Shown: positions 33,940 to 42,365 of the stretch, piece by piece
Layout of the letters: each line of letters starts with the position of its first letter
Numbering within the stretch: the stretch's first letter is position 1
From: an uncultured Lachnospiraceae bacterium
GTDB taxonomy: Bacteria; Bacillota; Clostridia; Lachnospirales; Lachnospiraceae
DNA: 64,000 nucleotides
NCBI GenBank assembly: GCA_947630025.1
Contig: CANRFZ010000014.1
Location: forward strand, 1-64,000
Direction of reading: 5' to 3'
Position numbers and translations under genes: made by a program
The notes under the pieces: generated by a model
Told to the model about the DNA's origin: nothing
The model's input: the letters and a program-made list of their open reading frames with translations, nothing else
Database searches by the model: none

Positions 33940-34012
33940 AGCTGCTGACGGGAATCGGACCCGTGACCTCCGCACTACCAATGCGACGCACTACCGACTG
34001 TGCTACAGCAGC
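33940..34012 (-). tRNA. tRNA-Thr (anticodon GGT)
   Basis: 73 nt. The acceptor stem pairs GCTGCTG with CAGCAGC, the D stem is GCAC/GTGC, the anticodon loop TTGGTAG has GGT at 34-36, and the T arm is ACGGG-TCCGATT-CCCGT. CCA is not encoded. Confidence 0.95.
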
Positions 34013-34045
34013 CCGTTTCCGACTCTGAACGAGTCACCGTTGTGT

Positions 34046-34075
34046 AGTATATCACAGGCGTTTTCCTTTTGTCAA
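34046..34075 (-). promoter_or_regulatory. Promoter of tRNA-Thr
   Basis: On the minus strand TTGACA (34070-34075), an 18-base spacer with extended TGA, and TATACT (34046-34051). It overlaps the sigH stop codon. Confidence 0.75.
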
Positions 34076-34698
34076 GTACGGAGAACGCCCAGTCTTTTCT
34101 TTAGCTTCGTTTTGATCCGCTGGAGCGCGTTATCCGTGGATTTATCGTCTCTGCCGAGCACTTTCGCGATCTGCTGATACCCCATGCCGGTCAGGTACAG
34201 ATCCAATACCTGCTTTTCAAAGGCGCTCAGTTCTTTTTCAATCTCCTGTTCCAGACGGCTGGCATTTTCCTTGTCGATCACCAAGTCCTCCGGGCTCATC
34301 CCGGTCTGCGCCTGCAGGACGTCCAGAAGCGTCTCCTGCTCTCCCTCGCGGTTCGTGGCCACGCTGCCGTGCAGGGAGACATACGTATTTAACGGGATAT
34401 GTTTCTGCCGCCGCGACGCCTGCACCGCGGTATACATCTGTCTGGACACGCACAGGTCGGCGAACGTAAAGAAGCTGGCGTCTCTGCCGCTGTCATAGTC
34501 CCGCAGCGCCTTAAAGAGCCCGATCATCCCCTCTTGGATCAGATCGTCCGAATCGGCGCCCAGAATATACATGGACTGCGCTTTGCTGCGCACCAGATTT
34601 TTATATTTATTCATCAGATATTCCGTGATTGCTTCTTCTCCGTCCCGGAGCCGCACGATCAGTTCTTCATCCCCGTACTGCGCATAATCGTTATTCAT
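34072..34698 (-). CDS. sigH: Sporulation sigma factor SigH (Spo0H)
   Basis: A 208-residue sigma-70-family factor. Region 2 has the SigH-typical DLIQEGMIGLFKALRDYD and FFTFADLCVSRQMYTAVQAS, and region 4 has EKQVLDLYLTGMGYQQIAKVLGRDDKSTDNALQRIKTKLKKR. It directs early stationary-phase and sporulation transcription. Its start overlaps the end of the SGNH gene by 8 bases. Its presence supports a spore-forming clostridial host. Confidence 0.95.
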   Translation of the reverse strand: MNNDYAQYGDEELIVRLRDGEEAITEYLMNKYKNLVRSKAQSMYILGADSDDLIQEGMIGLFKALRDYDSGRDASFFTFADLCVSRQMYTAVQASRRQKHIPLNTYVSLHGSVATNREGEQETLLDVLQAQTGMSPEDLVIDKENASRLEQEIEKELSAFEKQVLDLYLTGMGYQQIAKVLGRDDKSTDNALQRIKTKLKKRLGVLRT

Positions 34699-36130
34699 GC
34701 TGCATTCCCTCGTAATATCTGATCAGATCCGCAGCAAAATGCTCCGCCAGAATGCGGTAGCCCTCCTGATTGGGGTGCACGCCGTCAGGCACATAGCTAG
34801 CGTTGATCTCCAGATTATGGGAATCCAGCATATTGGTGTTATACAGGTCGATCACCTGCAGCCCGTAGGCGTCCGCCAGCGCCATGATCGCCTCCGCAAA
34901 TCTCTCCTGCGGTACCAGCGACTGATTCTCCAGCCGCGCATTCTCCTGCGCAATATTGGGCAGCGGCGTCGCAAAGAAGATGTCCGCCCCCGGATAACGC
35001 CTTTTCAGACCATACATCAGCTCCGCCAGATCACCGCAGAAGGTGCGTTTTTCCCGGCTGCCGAGTCTGCCGAACAAGTCGTCCGTAACGCAGAAGCCGT
35101 CGTTGGTGCCGCCCATGACGATGATGATATCCACATCCTTGGGAATCGCGATATACCGCTCCACGAAAGGATCTGTCCAGTATCTCCCCACGGTGGAGCC
35201 GCCGACGCCCAGATTATACACTTCCTCCGCGCCCAGCAGCTCTTTCAGGATGGAAGGATAAGTGTACTGCTGATAGTTTTCCAGCGGAAGCAGGTTGGTG
35301 GCCTCCGTGATACTGTCGCCCAGACAGGCGATCTTTTTGTCGGAAAAATCGATCGAGTTGTCGGCGATCACCAGCCGGTCCGCCCAGTTCTCCTTGGCCG
35401 TCTCCTCCATGGACGAGCAGATCTGCCGCCGCATCTCCAGCGTCAGATAGTTCGGGGGATACTCGAATGTCTCCGGCAGCACCGTATCGTCATTGTCCGA
35501 CATACTGCCCAAGTCTGGCAGATGGTTATCGGACATACTGTTGTCCGACATACTTCCATAGTCCGGCCCACTGTCGTTATCGGACATACTGTTGTTGTCT
35601 GACATACTTCCATAGTCCGGCTCACTGTCGTTGTCGGACATACTGCCGTAGCCGGTCATGCTATCGTTGTCTGACATACTGTTATCCGACATACTTCCGT
35701 TGCCGGACATACTGTTATTGTCGGACATACTTTCCCCGCCGCGCATCCTGTCGTTATCGGACATCCCGCTGCCGGAAGCGTCGTTCTGGTCTACCGTTTC
35801 CTCCCCGCCGGAAGCGTCCTGATCCGCCGTACCGCCGTTGCCGTCCGCGGCATCCCACGCGCCGTTATCGTCCTGCTCATCAAGCCGAGTCCCGCTCCCT
35901 GCCTCATCATCCCGCGGCAGATCGGCTTCTTCTCCGGTCCGCGCATCCGCATTTTCCGCCCTGTCCTGCTCCATAACGCCGCAGGCGGCGGCGCCGGCCA
36001 TAACCGCCAGAACCACCGCTGCCGCCGCTGCCATGTGCCGGAGCGCACGCTGCAGTCGATAACATCTGTTCTGTTTGTTTCCATGCCGGTTCAGCCTATC
36101 CCATTTGTCAAGACTGTCTTTCTTTTTCAT
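34691..36130 (-). CDS. SGNH/GDSL hydrolase with a SMSDN-repeat linker
   Basis: A 479-residue exported protein. An N-terminal hydrophobic segment (MAAAAAVVLAVMAGAAAC) gives a possible but non-canonical lipobox. An acidic linker of about 170 residues follows, containing about ten SMSDN-type repeats. The C-terminal SGNH hydrolase (about 260-479) has block I CLGDSITE, block II-like GVGGS, block III MGGTNDG and block V DGVHPNQ, so the Ser/Gly/Asn/His tetrad is complete. Such enzymes deacetylate or de-esterify cell-wall glycans or polysaccharides; the substrate is unknown. Its SD (GGCAGGAG) lies in an intergenic repeat. Confidence 0.88.
   Translation of the reverse strand: MKKKDSLDKWDRLNRHGNKQNRCYRLQRALRHMAAAAAVVLAVMAGAAACGVMEQDRAENADARTGEEADLPRDDEAGSGTRLDEQDDNGAWDAADGNGGTADQDASGGEETVDQNDASGSGMSDNDRMRGGESMSDNNSMSGNGSMSDNSMSDNDSMTGYGSMSDNDSEPDYGSMSDNNSMSDNDSGPDYGSMSDNSMSDNHLPDLGSMSDNDDTVLPETFEYPPNYLTLEMRRQICSSMEETAKENWADRLVIADNSIDFSDKKIACLGDSITEATNLLPLENYQQYTYPSILKELLGAEEVYNLGVGGSTVGRYWTDPFVERYIAIPKDVDIIIVMGGTNDGFCVTDDLFGRLGSREKRTFCGDLAELMYGLKRRYPGADIFFATPLPNIAQENARLENQSLVPQERFAEAIMALADAYGLQVIDLYNTNMLDSHNLEINASYVPDGVHPNQEGYRILAEHFAADLIRYYEGMQHE
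35490..35770 (-). repeat. Minisatellite encoding SMSDN repeats
   Basis: The plus strand repeats GTCNGACATACT-type units (complement of AGTATGTCNGAC) about ten times at irregular multiples of three bases, giving the Ser-Met-Ser-Asp-Asn motifs of the SGNH linker. Confidence 0.8.
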
Positions 36131-36298
36131 AACTCCTGCCTTCTATACCTATAACTTTTATAACTGATGCCCTCTATCCTGATCTGCTGCAGCATCTGTG
36201 CTCTGTCGCAGCTCCTGCCTTCTATCCTGATCTGCTGCGGCGTCTGTGCTCTGTCGCAGCTCCTGCCTTCTATACCTATAACTTTTATAACTGATGCC
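36131..36298 (-). repeat. Compound duplication between rlmB and the SGNH gene, with a copy of the rlmB end
   Basis: A perfect 39-bp direct repeat occurs at 36133-36171 and 36260-36298; the second copy contains the last codons and stop (36285-36287) of rlmB. Between them lies a second near-perfect duplication, TCTATCCTGATCTGCTGC followed by GTGCTCTGTCGCAG, present twice. Each copy supplies a GGCAGGAG ribosome-binding-site-like sequence on the minus strand, and the one at 36133 is used by the SGNH gene. Confidence 0.9.
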
Positions 36299-37028
36299 GC
36301 TGTCTGACGATCTCATAGGCCAGCACGCCCGCCGCCACGGATGCGTTGAGGGAATCGATATCGCCGTGCATCGGTATCGCCGCGGTAAGATCGCATTTTT
36401 CCCTGATCAGACGCCCTACGCCCTCGCCCTCGCTGCCGATCACCAGACCGATGGGGCCTTTCAGATTCAGGTCGTACATCCGCGTTCCGCCCATATCCGC
36501 GCACACAAACCAGAGTCCCTGTTTTTTCAGCTCCTCAATAGTCTGTCCCAGATTTGTCACTTTAGCCACCGGCGTATAATTGAGAGCGCCCGCCGACGCC
36601 TTGGCGACCGTGGCCGTAAGCCCGACGGCCCTGTTTTTGGGAATGATCACGCCGTGGGCGCCCGCCAGATTAGCGGTGCGGATGATCGCACCCAGATTGT
36701 GCGGATCTTCTATATTGTCCAACAGTATCACAAAGGGCTGCTCTCCCCTGCTGCGGGCATTTTCCAGTATATCGTCCACTTCCGCATAGGCGTAGGCGGC
36801 GGCGTAGGCGATCACGCCCTGATGCCTGCCCGTCTCGGACATCTGATCCAGCCTGTCCCGATCCACGTACCTGACCACGCAGCCCTGCTTGGCCGCCTCG
36901 CGCTTGATCGTCATCACCGGACCGTCGTGGCAGCCGTCCAGCACAAACAGCTTGTCTATCGTTCGGCCTGACCGGAACGCCTCGATCACGGCATTCCTGC
37001 CTTCTATAGTATATTCCGTATATCTCAT
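36285..37028 (-). CDS. rlmB: 23S rRNA (guanosine-2'-O)-methyltransferase RlmB-like (TrmH family)
   Basis: A 247-residue SPOUT methyltransferase. The substrate-binding domain starts YTIEGRNAVIEAFRSGRTID, and the knotted catalytic domain has LLDNIEDPHNLGAIIRTANLAGAHG, VGLTATVAKASAGAL and LVIGSEGEGVGRLI, the three TrmH motifs. It would methylate a 23S rRNA guanosine (G2251 in E. coli). The ATG at 37028 follows AGAGGTAAAT; the longer frame has no ribosome-binding site. It sits with mrnC and cysS as is common in Firmicutes. Confidence 0.94.
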   Translation of the reverse strand: MRYTEYTIEGRNAVIEAFRSGRTIDKLFVLDGCHDGPVMTIKREAAKQGCVVRYVDRDRLDQMSETGRHQGVIAYAAAYAYAEVDDILENARSRGEQPFVILLDNIEDPHNLGAIIRTANLAGAHGVIIPKNRAVGLTATVAKASAGALNYTPVAKVTNLGQTIEELKKQGLWFVCADMGGTRMYDLNLKGPIGLVIGSEGEGVGRLIREKCDLTAAIPMHGDIDSLNASVAAGVLAYEIVRQRHQL

Positions 37029-37089
37029 ATTTACCTCTGTTATTTTACGCCTTTTTGCGCACGGCACATTCTATGTTATGGTTATGGCG

Positions 37090-37533
37090 TTATGGCTCCG
37101 GCAGGCCCGCCGCCGCGATCGCCTCCCGGATCAGCGTCAGCATCCGCTCCTGCCTTCCCAGCAGATAGAGATACCCGCACAACGCCTCGAAGCCCGTAGC
37201 CTTGCGGTATTCGATGACGGACGCATTCTTGGCCGTGGTGTAGGATTTCGCGTTGCGCCCTCTGTGGTATACCGCCAGCTCCTCCTCGGTCAGCCCGCCC
37301 TCCAGCGCGTCTATCATCCGTGCCTGCACGCGGGCGTTGACATATGCCACGGCCTCCCGGTGCAGCCGGTTGGCGGAACGGTTGCCCCGCTCCACGACAA
37401 CGGTGCGGATCACCAGATCGTAGACCGCATCTCCGATATAGGCCAGCGCCAGCGGCGAATACGTTCTGATATCGGCGCCGCCGCAGTCAAACTCCCGCTT
37501 GATCGCATCCAGAATCGTTATGCCCATTTCCAT
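37090..37533 (-). CDS. mrnC: Mini-ribonuclease 3 (23S rRNA maturation)
   Basis: A 147-residue RNase III catalytic domain without a dsRNA-binding domain. The motif SPLALAYIGDAVYDLVIR carries the conserved catalytic acid, and YRKATGFEALCGYLYLLGR is the second acidic site region. It matures the 23S rRNA ends in Bacillus. Its start overlaps cysS by 16 bases. Just after its stop, GTTATG is repeated three times with the stop codon inside one copy. Confidence 0.95.
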   Translation of the reverse strand: MEMGITILDAIKREFDCGGADIRTYSPLALAYIGDAVYDLVIRTVVVERGNRSANRLHREAVAYVNARVQARMIDALEGGLTEEELAVYHRGRNAKSYTTAKNASVIEYRKATGFEALCGYLYLLGRQERMLTLIREAIAAAGLPEP

Positions 37534-38927
37534 TTCACGCCCTCTCGTGTGTCCTCCAGAACGACGCCCTGCGAAGCCAGCAGCTCTCGTATCTCGTCGG
37601 CTCTGGCGAAGTTTTTGGCTTTCCTTGCCTCCTGCCGCTCGCGGATCAGCTCCTCGATCTGTCCGTCCAGAATTTCCTCCTGCTTCTCCACGATCAGGCC
37701 GCAGATATCCGATAGCATCACGATCTCCTCTTTCAGCGCGGCGAGAAACGCACGGGAAGAATTTTCGTCCGCATGGGTGTTGGCAAATTTTACCAGCTCA
37801 AAGATCGCGGAGATGGCGTCGGCGGTATTCATGTCGTCGTCCATCGCCTCGTCAAACTTATCGACGTACCGCGCCGCTTCCTGCGCCAGCGCCTGCTCCT
37901 CCTCTGACATCTCCGCTGCGGCTGCCCTCTCCGCCAGATAGTTCAGGTTCCCCACGCAGCCCGTGATCCGGTCGAGACCGTTCCGGGCCGCCTCCATCAG
38001 CTCAGCGCTGAAATTCAGCGGGCTCCTGTAGTGGGCGGACAACATAAAGAACCGCAGCACTTGGAGATCGTATTTTTCGCTGATGTCCCGCACGGTAAAA
38101 AAGTTGCCCGCCGACTTGGACATCTTCCTGTTATCGATATTCAGAAAGGCGTTGTGCATCCAGTATTTTGCAAATTCCCTGCCGTTGGCGGCCTCCGACT
38201 GCGCGATCTCGTTTTCATGATGCGGGAAGATCAGATCTTCGCCCCCGGCATGGATGTCGATTTCCTCGCCCAGATATTTTTTGCTCATGACGGAACACTC
38301 GATGTGCCAGCCCGGACGCCCCTCGCACCAAGGCGACTCCCAGTACGGCTCGCCCTCCTTTTTGGGCTTCCACAGGACGAAATCCAGCGGGTCCTGCTTC
38401 TGGTCCTCGCCGGAGACGAGCAGGGAACGCCCGCCGCTGCGCAGGTCGTCCAGATTCTTATGGGACAGTTTGCCGTAGTCTCTGAAACTCCTTGTCTTAA
38501 AGTATACCGTGCCGTCCTCCGCCACATACGCATGGCCCTTGTCGATCAGCGTCCGGATCATCTCGATCATGCCGTCGATCTCCTCCGTCGCCTTGGGGTG
38601 CACCGTGGCCGGTTTGACGTTGAGCGCCTTCATATCTTTTTTGCACTCCTCGATGTAACGCTCGGATATGACGGAGGCGTCCACGCCCTCCTCGTTGGCC
38701 TTTTTGATGATCTTGTCGTCCACATCCGTAAAATTGGACACATAATTGACGGTATAGCCCTTGTGCTCCATATAGCGCCGCACCGTGTCAAACACGATCA
38801 TCGGTCTGGCGTTTCCGATATGGATCAGGTTGTATACCGTAGGGCCGCAGACATACATACTGACTTGGCCGTCCTGCAGCGGTACGAACTCCTCTTTTCT
38901 TCTGGATAATGTGTTGTAAATCTTCAT
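37518..38927 (-). CDS. cysS: Cysteinyl-tRNA synthetase
   Basis: A 469-residue class I synthetase. The zinc cysteine is in MYVCGPTVYN, the HIGH motif is LIHIGNARPM and the KMSKS motif RKMSKSAGNF. Further zinc ligands lie in HIECSVMSKKYLG and GGEDLIFPHHENEIAQSEA. The ATG at 38927 follows GGAGACGCC. It is the second gene of the T-box-controlled cysE-cysS-mrnC-rlmB set. Charging of tRNA-Cys is essential. Confidence 0.97.
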   Translation of the reverse strand: MKIYNTLSRRKEEFVPLQDGQVSMYVCGPTVYNLIHIGNARPMIVFDTVRRYMEHKGYTVNYVSNFTDVDDKIIKKANEEGVDASVISERYIEECKKDMKALNVKPATVHPKATEEIDGMIEMIRTLIDKGHAYVAEDGTVYFKTRSFRDYGKLSHKNLDDLRSGGRSLLVSGEDQKQDPLDFVLWKPKKEGEPYWESPWCEGRPGWHIECSVMSKKYLGEEIDIHAGGEDLIFPHHENEIAQSEAANGREFAKYWMHNAFLNIDNRKMSKSAGNFFTVRDISEKYDLQVLRFFMLSAHYRSPLNFSAELMEAARNGLDRITGCVGNLNYLAERAAAAEMSEEEQALAQEAARYVDKFDEAMDDDMNTADAISAIFELVKFANTHADENSSRAFLAALKEEIVMLSDICGLIVEKQEEILDGQIEELIRERQEARKAKNFARADEIRELLASQGVVLEDTREGVKWKWA

Positions 38928-38961
38928 GGCGTCTCCTTTTCCCTCTCTCATATGTCCGGTT

Positions 38962-39082
38962 TTCTTCTCACGTATTCGATCTCCCTAGGTTCGCCGGCTA
39001 TCTGTGCGCGTCCGTCGGGGTTCTTCTTCTCACGTACTCGATCTTCCTATATCCGCCGGCTGCCTGTGCCGTGTCCGCCGGG
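38962..39082 (-). repeat. Tandem ~60-base duplication between cysE and cysS
   Basis: TTCTTCTCACGTA-TCGATCT begins two diverged copies (38962-39020 and 39024-39082), each ending in TGTCCG-CGGGG-like sequence. A weaker third copy may run to the cysE stop at 39114. Confidence 0.65.
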
Positions 39083-39113
39083 ATTCTCGCCTGTCCGCGC
39101 GCATCGGGCTTCT

Positions 39114-39785
39114 TTACTCTTTTCCGGCCCGGAGCTGCTTGACCTCCCGCTCCAGATCGAGCAGCCGGTTGGTCAGCTCCGCGTTGGCGCGCTGCAGGCC
39201 CGTGATATCCTCCCGCACCGGGTCCGGCAGATTGATCTGATCCAGCTCCTCCTGCGGCAGCGCCCGGTCGCTCCGCTTGACCACGCGGCCCGGAACGCCG
39301 ACCACCGTGGAATTGGGCGGCACTTCCTCCAATACGACGCTGCCCGCGCCGATCTTGCTGTTGTCGCCGATCTTAAAGGAGCCCAGCACCTTGGCGCCCG
39401 TGCTGATCATCACGTTGTTGCCTACGGTGGGATGCCGCTTGCCCTGCTCCTTGCCGGTGCCTCCCAGCGTCACGCCCTGATATAGCGTCACGTTGTCGCC
39501 GATCACCGTCGTCTCGCCGATCGTCACGCCCTGTCCGTGGTCGATAAAAAATCCCTTGCCGATCTGTGCGCCGGGATGGATCTCGATGCCCGTCCTGCGC
39601 ACCGCGCGCTGGGAGATCCATCTGGCCAGAAAATAGTGTTTTTTCAGGTACATCCTGTGCGCCCGCCTGTAATAGAGCATCACCCGGAAGCTGGGATACA
39701 GAAACACTTCCATATCCGAATGGATCGCCGGGTCACGCTGGCGGATCACCTTGATCTCCTCTTTGATATCTTTGATAAGGCCCAT
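39114..39785 (-). CDS. cysE: Serine O-acetyltransferase
   Basis: A 223-residue left-handed beta-helix acetyltransferase of the SAT family. It makes O-acetylserine from serine and acetyl-CoA. The hexapeptide repeats run from GIEIHPGAQIGKGFFIDHG through VTIGETTVIGDNVTLYQGVTLGG; the catalytic His is in FIDHGQG, and the C-terminal part (NSTVVGVPGRVVK) is typical of the short EpsC/CysE form. A short coiled tail follows. It is the first gene behind the cysteine T-box. Confidence 0.95.
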   Translation of the reverse strand: MGLIKDIKEEIKVIRQRDPAIHSDMEVFLYPSFRVMLYYRRAHRMYLKKHYFLARWISQRAVRRTGIEIHPGAQIGKGFFIDHGQGVTIGETTVIGDNVTLYQGVTLGGTGKEQGKRHPTVGNNVMISTGAKVLGSFKIGDNSKIGAGSVVLEEVPPNSTVVGVPGRVVKRSDRALPQEELDQINLPDPVREDITGLQRANAELTNRLLDLEREVKQLRAGKE

Positions 39786-39787
39786 GT

Positions 39788-39937
39788 TCTTTCCTTCTTT
39801 TCCCTTTTCTCTTTTTTCTTTTTCTATTCTCTATTTTCTATTTTCTATTTTTCTATTTTTTATTTTCTTTTTTCTTTTTTCTCTTATCTTCTTTCTTTTT
39901 TTCTTCTTTCTTTTTTCTTCTCTTTTTTTCTTTTCCG
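39788..39937 (-). repeat. 150-base polypurine tract in the cysE leader
   Basis: Almost every base of the transcribed (minus) strand is A or G, with slippage-like AGAAAAT and GAAAAAAG units. It lies between the T-box terminator and the cysE start and includes the ribosome-binding site. It could be unstructured mRNA that keeps the start open, a triplex-prone DNA tract or a hypervariable simple repeat. Confidence 0.8.
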
Positions 39938-39957
39938 CTTCTGCCGGCTATGACGAT

Positions 39958-40205
39958 ACAAAAACCGCGTGATCCACTCCTCCCGATGCTAGAGACGAAA
40001 TGATCCGCGGTTCCACTCTGCTTAAAAAATGCGCTGCGCATTTTTTCACTCATGACCGATAACGGGGTAAGCCGGGCATACGCCGGACTCCTGAGCGCAC
40101 TTCCCATAATTACGGCAAAGACCGTTTCCAGCCTCCGACGGTCTCTCTCTGTCGCTTTCGTTATGGTACTTTTCTCATTCGCAGTCCTGATTGTTCGCTA
40201 TATCT
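39958..40205 (-). promoter_or_regulatory. Cysteine-specific T-box leader
   Basis: The minus strand holds AGAGTGGAACCGCGG (40005-40019), matching the T-box consensus AGGGTGGNACCGCGG. Upstream, a long stem I includes GGGAAGTGCGCTCAGGAG, with a UGC (Cys) specifier at 40097-40099. Downstream, AACCGCG pairs with CGCGGTT before a T5 run (terminator about 39960-40012). Uncharged tRNA-Cys should favour the antiterminator. The Cys specifier agrees with cysE and cysS downstream. Confidence 0.93.
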
Positions 40206-40211
40206 GCTAAT

Positions 40212-40240
40212 AGGATATGCAAAAACAACGGTTTTGTCAA
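40212..40240 (-). promoter_or_regulatory. Promoter of the T-box cysE operon
   Basis: On the minus strand TTGACA (40235-40240), 17 bases, TATCCT (40212-40217). Confidence 0.8.
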
Positions 40241-40263
40241 CTGAAAAATCGCGGTTTAGGGCA

Positions 40264-40460
40264 GCCGACGAATCCGAGAAGAATCCACGTTTACACGAGT
40301 CTCTACTCGGAGAAGGCGGCTGACAGAAAGCCGACGAATCCGAGGAGAATCCGCGTTTACACAAGTTTCTACTCAGAGAAGGCGGCTGACAGAAAGCCGA
40401 CGAATCCGAGGAGAATCCGCGTTTACACGAGTTTCTACTCGGAGAAGGCGGCTGGCTGGC
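40264..40460 (-). repeat. Three 66-base tandem repeats that include the ispF stop codon
   Basis: Units at 40264-40329, 40330-40395 and 40396-40460 are nearly identical and have an exact 66-base period. The ispF stop (40435-40437) and its last six or so codons lie inside the third unit; the same TAG recurs at 40303 and 40369. Each unit contains a CGAG-N6-CTCG hairpin. The gap from 39786 to 40434 thus holds this array, the promoter, the T-box and the polypurine tract. Confidence 0.92.
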
Positions 40461-40986
40461 AGCCGCCGCACGCCGCGCAGCCCGCCGAAGCCACATCCGC
40501 ACTGTATAACTCCCGCGGCGTCGCCAACAGGCAGACCGCCTGCGCGGAAATGCCTTCACCGGTTCCGGTAAAGCCCAGCCCTTCCTCTGTGGTGGCCTTT
40601 ACGTTGACCTGTTCAGTCAATATATGCAGTTCGCGGGCGATATTCTCACGCATCGCCTCGATATATGGCCTCATCTTGGGGGCCTGCGCGATAATCGTCG
40701 CGTCGATGTTCTCGATCAGGAAGCAGTTTTCTTCCAGCAGCTCCCCCACCCGCCGCAGCAGCTTCAGTGAGGAGATTCCCTCGTAGGCGGCGTCCGTGTC
40801 GGGGAAATGCCTGCCGATGTCGCCCAGCGCCGCGGCGCCCAGCAGCGCGTCCATGATGGCATGGAGCAGCACGTCCGCGTCGGAATGGCCCAGCAAACCT
40901 TTTTCATAGGGGATCTCCACCCCGCCCAAAATCAGTTTTCTGCCGTCCGTCAGACGGTGTACGTCATATCCCGATCCGATCCTCAT
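40435..40986 (-). CDS. ispF: 2-C-methyl-D-erythritol 2,4-cyclodiphosphate synthase
   Basis: A 183-residue IspF of the non-mevalonate isoprenoid pathway. Zinc and active-site motifs are [39 protein letters not shown] and [12 protein letters not shown]. Typical IspF ends about 158 residues in; here about 25 extra residues follow ([19 protein letters not shown] and so on), and the terminal codons belong to the 66-base repeat unit. The tail is thus probably a by-product of local duplication and not part of the fold. Confidence 0.96.
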   Translation of the reverse strand: MRIGSGYDVHRLTDGRKLILGGVEIPYEKGLLGHSDADVLLHAIMDALLGAAALGDIGRHFPDTDAAYEGISSLKLLRRVGELLEENCFLIENIDATIIAQAPKMRPYIEAMRENIARELHILTEQVNVKATTEEGLGFTGTGEGISAQAVCLLATPRELYSADVASAGCAACGGCQPAAFSE

Positions 40987-41014
40987 AGCGCCTTCCTTTC
41001 TGCCGTTACTTGTT

Positions 41015-41075
41015 TTTTATTATGCTATGCAGCCCAATCGTTGTCCTGCCTTTTATCATGCTCTGCCGCTCAGCC
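41015..41075 (-). repeat. Weak tandem duplication reaching the coaBC stop
   Basis: TTTTATTATGCTATGCAGCC (41015 on) and TTTTATCATGCTCTGCCGC (41051 on) are similar 36-base-spaced units, the second overlapping the coaBC stop (41070-41072). Similarity is limited, so this is tentative. Confidence 0.4.
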
Positions 41076-42365
41076 GTGAGGCTTCTTTGTTATCATGCCA
41101 ATGATATGATCCAGCAGACGGTTCGCCGTCTCCGCCTTGCTCATCAGCGGCAGCGCCACGGTATCGTCTTCCGTCAGGATCGTCACCACGTTGGTGTCCG
41201 TGCCGAAGCCCGCGCCTTCCTGCTTGACGTTGTTGGCAACGATCATGTCGATGTGCTTCTTCTGCAGCTTGGCGCGGGAATTTTCCAGCATATGCTCCGT
41301 CTCCATGGAAAAACCGCACAGGAACTGTCCCTCCCTGCGGTGTTCGCCCAAATAGCCCAGAATATCCTCCGTCCGCTCCAGCGCGATGGCCAGCTCGTCG
41401 TCCTTTTTCTTGATCTTTTCATCCGCCGGCGCCGCCGGGCGGTAGTCCGCCACCGCCGCCGCCTTGATAATGATATCCATGTCCGGCGCAGCCGCTTTGA
41501 CCGCCTGCGCCATGTCCGCCGCCGAGAGGACGGGCACCGTTCTGACGCCGATGGGCGGCTGCAGTCCGGTTTTTCCTGACACGAGTGTCACATCCGCGCC
41601 GCGCATCATCGCCGCCCGCGCCATAGCATAGCCCATCTTTCCGGTGGAATGGTTGGTAATATGGCGCACCGGATCGATCTTCTCACAGGTGGGGCCTGCC
41701 GTCACCAGCACCCTGCGCCCCGCCAGATCCTTGGGCGTCAGCGCCTTCTCGAGATACTCGCACAACACTTCCGGTTCGGGCATCTTGCCCTCGCCCGTAT
41801 CGCCGCAGGCCAGATAGCCGCTGTCCGGCGCGATCACTTCCATGCCGTAGCGCTCCAATAGCCGCATATTGTCCTGCACGATGGGATTGCGGTACATCCG
41901 CGTATTCATCGCCGGTGCAAAGAGTTTAGGGCAGGTGCAGGCCAGCAGCGTCGTTGTCAGCATATCGTCCGCGATGCCGTGGGCTGCCTTGGCGATGACG
42001 TCCGCGGAGGCGGGCGCCGTCAGCACGACGTCGGCCTGTTTGGACAACGCCACGTGCTCCACCTGAAACGCAAAATTCCGGTCGAAAGTGTCCACCAGAC
42101 ATTTGTTGCCCGTCAGCGTCTCAAAGGTGATGGGATTGATAAAATGGACAGCGTTCTCCGTCATAATCACCGTCACGTCCGCCTGCCGCTTTTTCAGCAT
42201 ACTCGCCAGCGACGCGATCTTGTAGGCGGCGATGCTGCCCGTCACGCCTAGGATAATATGTTTTCCGGCGATAATGTCCGTCCCGGCAGGCTCCTCTGCA
42301 GCCATGCACGTATCGGTCGGTGTTCCTGCAGTAATATCCGTTTCGATATGGTTTCCGGTTGTCAT
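41070..42365 (-). CDS. coaBC: Bifunctional CoaBC: phosphopantothenoylcysteine synthetase/decarboxylase
   Basis: A 431-residue two-domain enzyme for steps two and three of CoA synthesis. The CoaC flavoprotein part has GVTGSIAAYKIASL, the catalytic His in QVEHVALSK and PAMNTRMYRNP; the CoaB part has VLVTAGPTCEKIDPVRHITNHSTGKMG. The ATG at 42365 follows GGAGCGGAC, giving about 35 extra N-terminal residues with a TDI-AG repeat before the usual start; a later in-frame ATG is possible. It follows coaX closely. Confidence 0.95.
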   Translation of the reverse strand: MTTGNHIETDITAGTPTDTCMAAEEPAGTDIIAGKHIILGVTGSIAAYKIASLASMLKKRQADVTVIMTENAVHFINPITFETLTGNKCLVDTFDRNFAFQVEHVALSKQADVVLTAPASADVIAKAAHGIADDMLTTTLLACTCPKLFAPAMNTRMYRNPIVQDNMRLLERYGMEVIAPDSGYLACGDTGEGKMPEPEVLCEYLEKALTPKDLAGRRVLVTAGPTCEKIDPVRHITNHSTGKMGYAMARAAMMRGADVTLVSGKTGLQPPIGVRTVPVLSAADMAQAVKAAAPDMDIIIKAAAVADYRPAAPADEKIKKKDDELAIALERTEDILGYLGEHRREGQFLCGFSMETEHMLENSRAKLQKKHIDMIVANNVKQEGAGFGTDTNVVTILTEDDTVALPLMSKAETANRLLDHIIGMITKKPHG

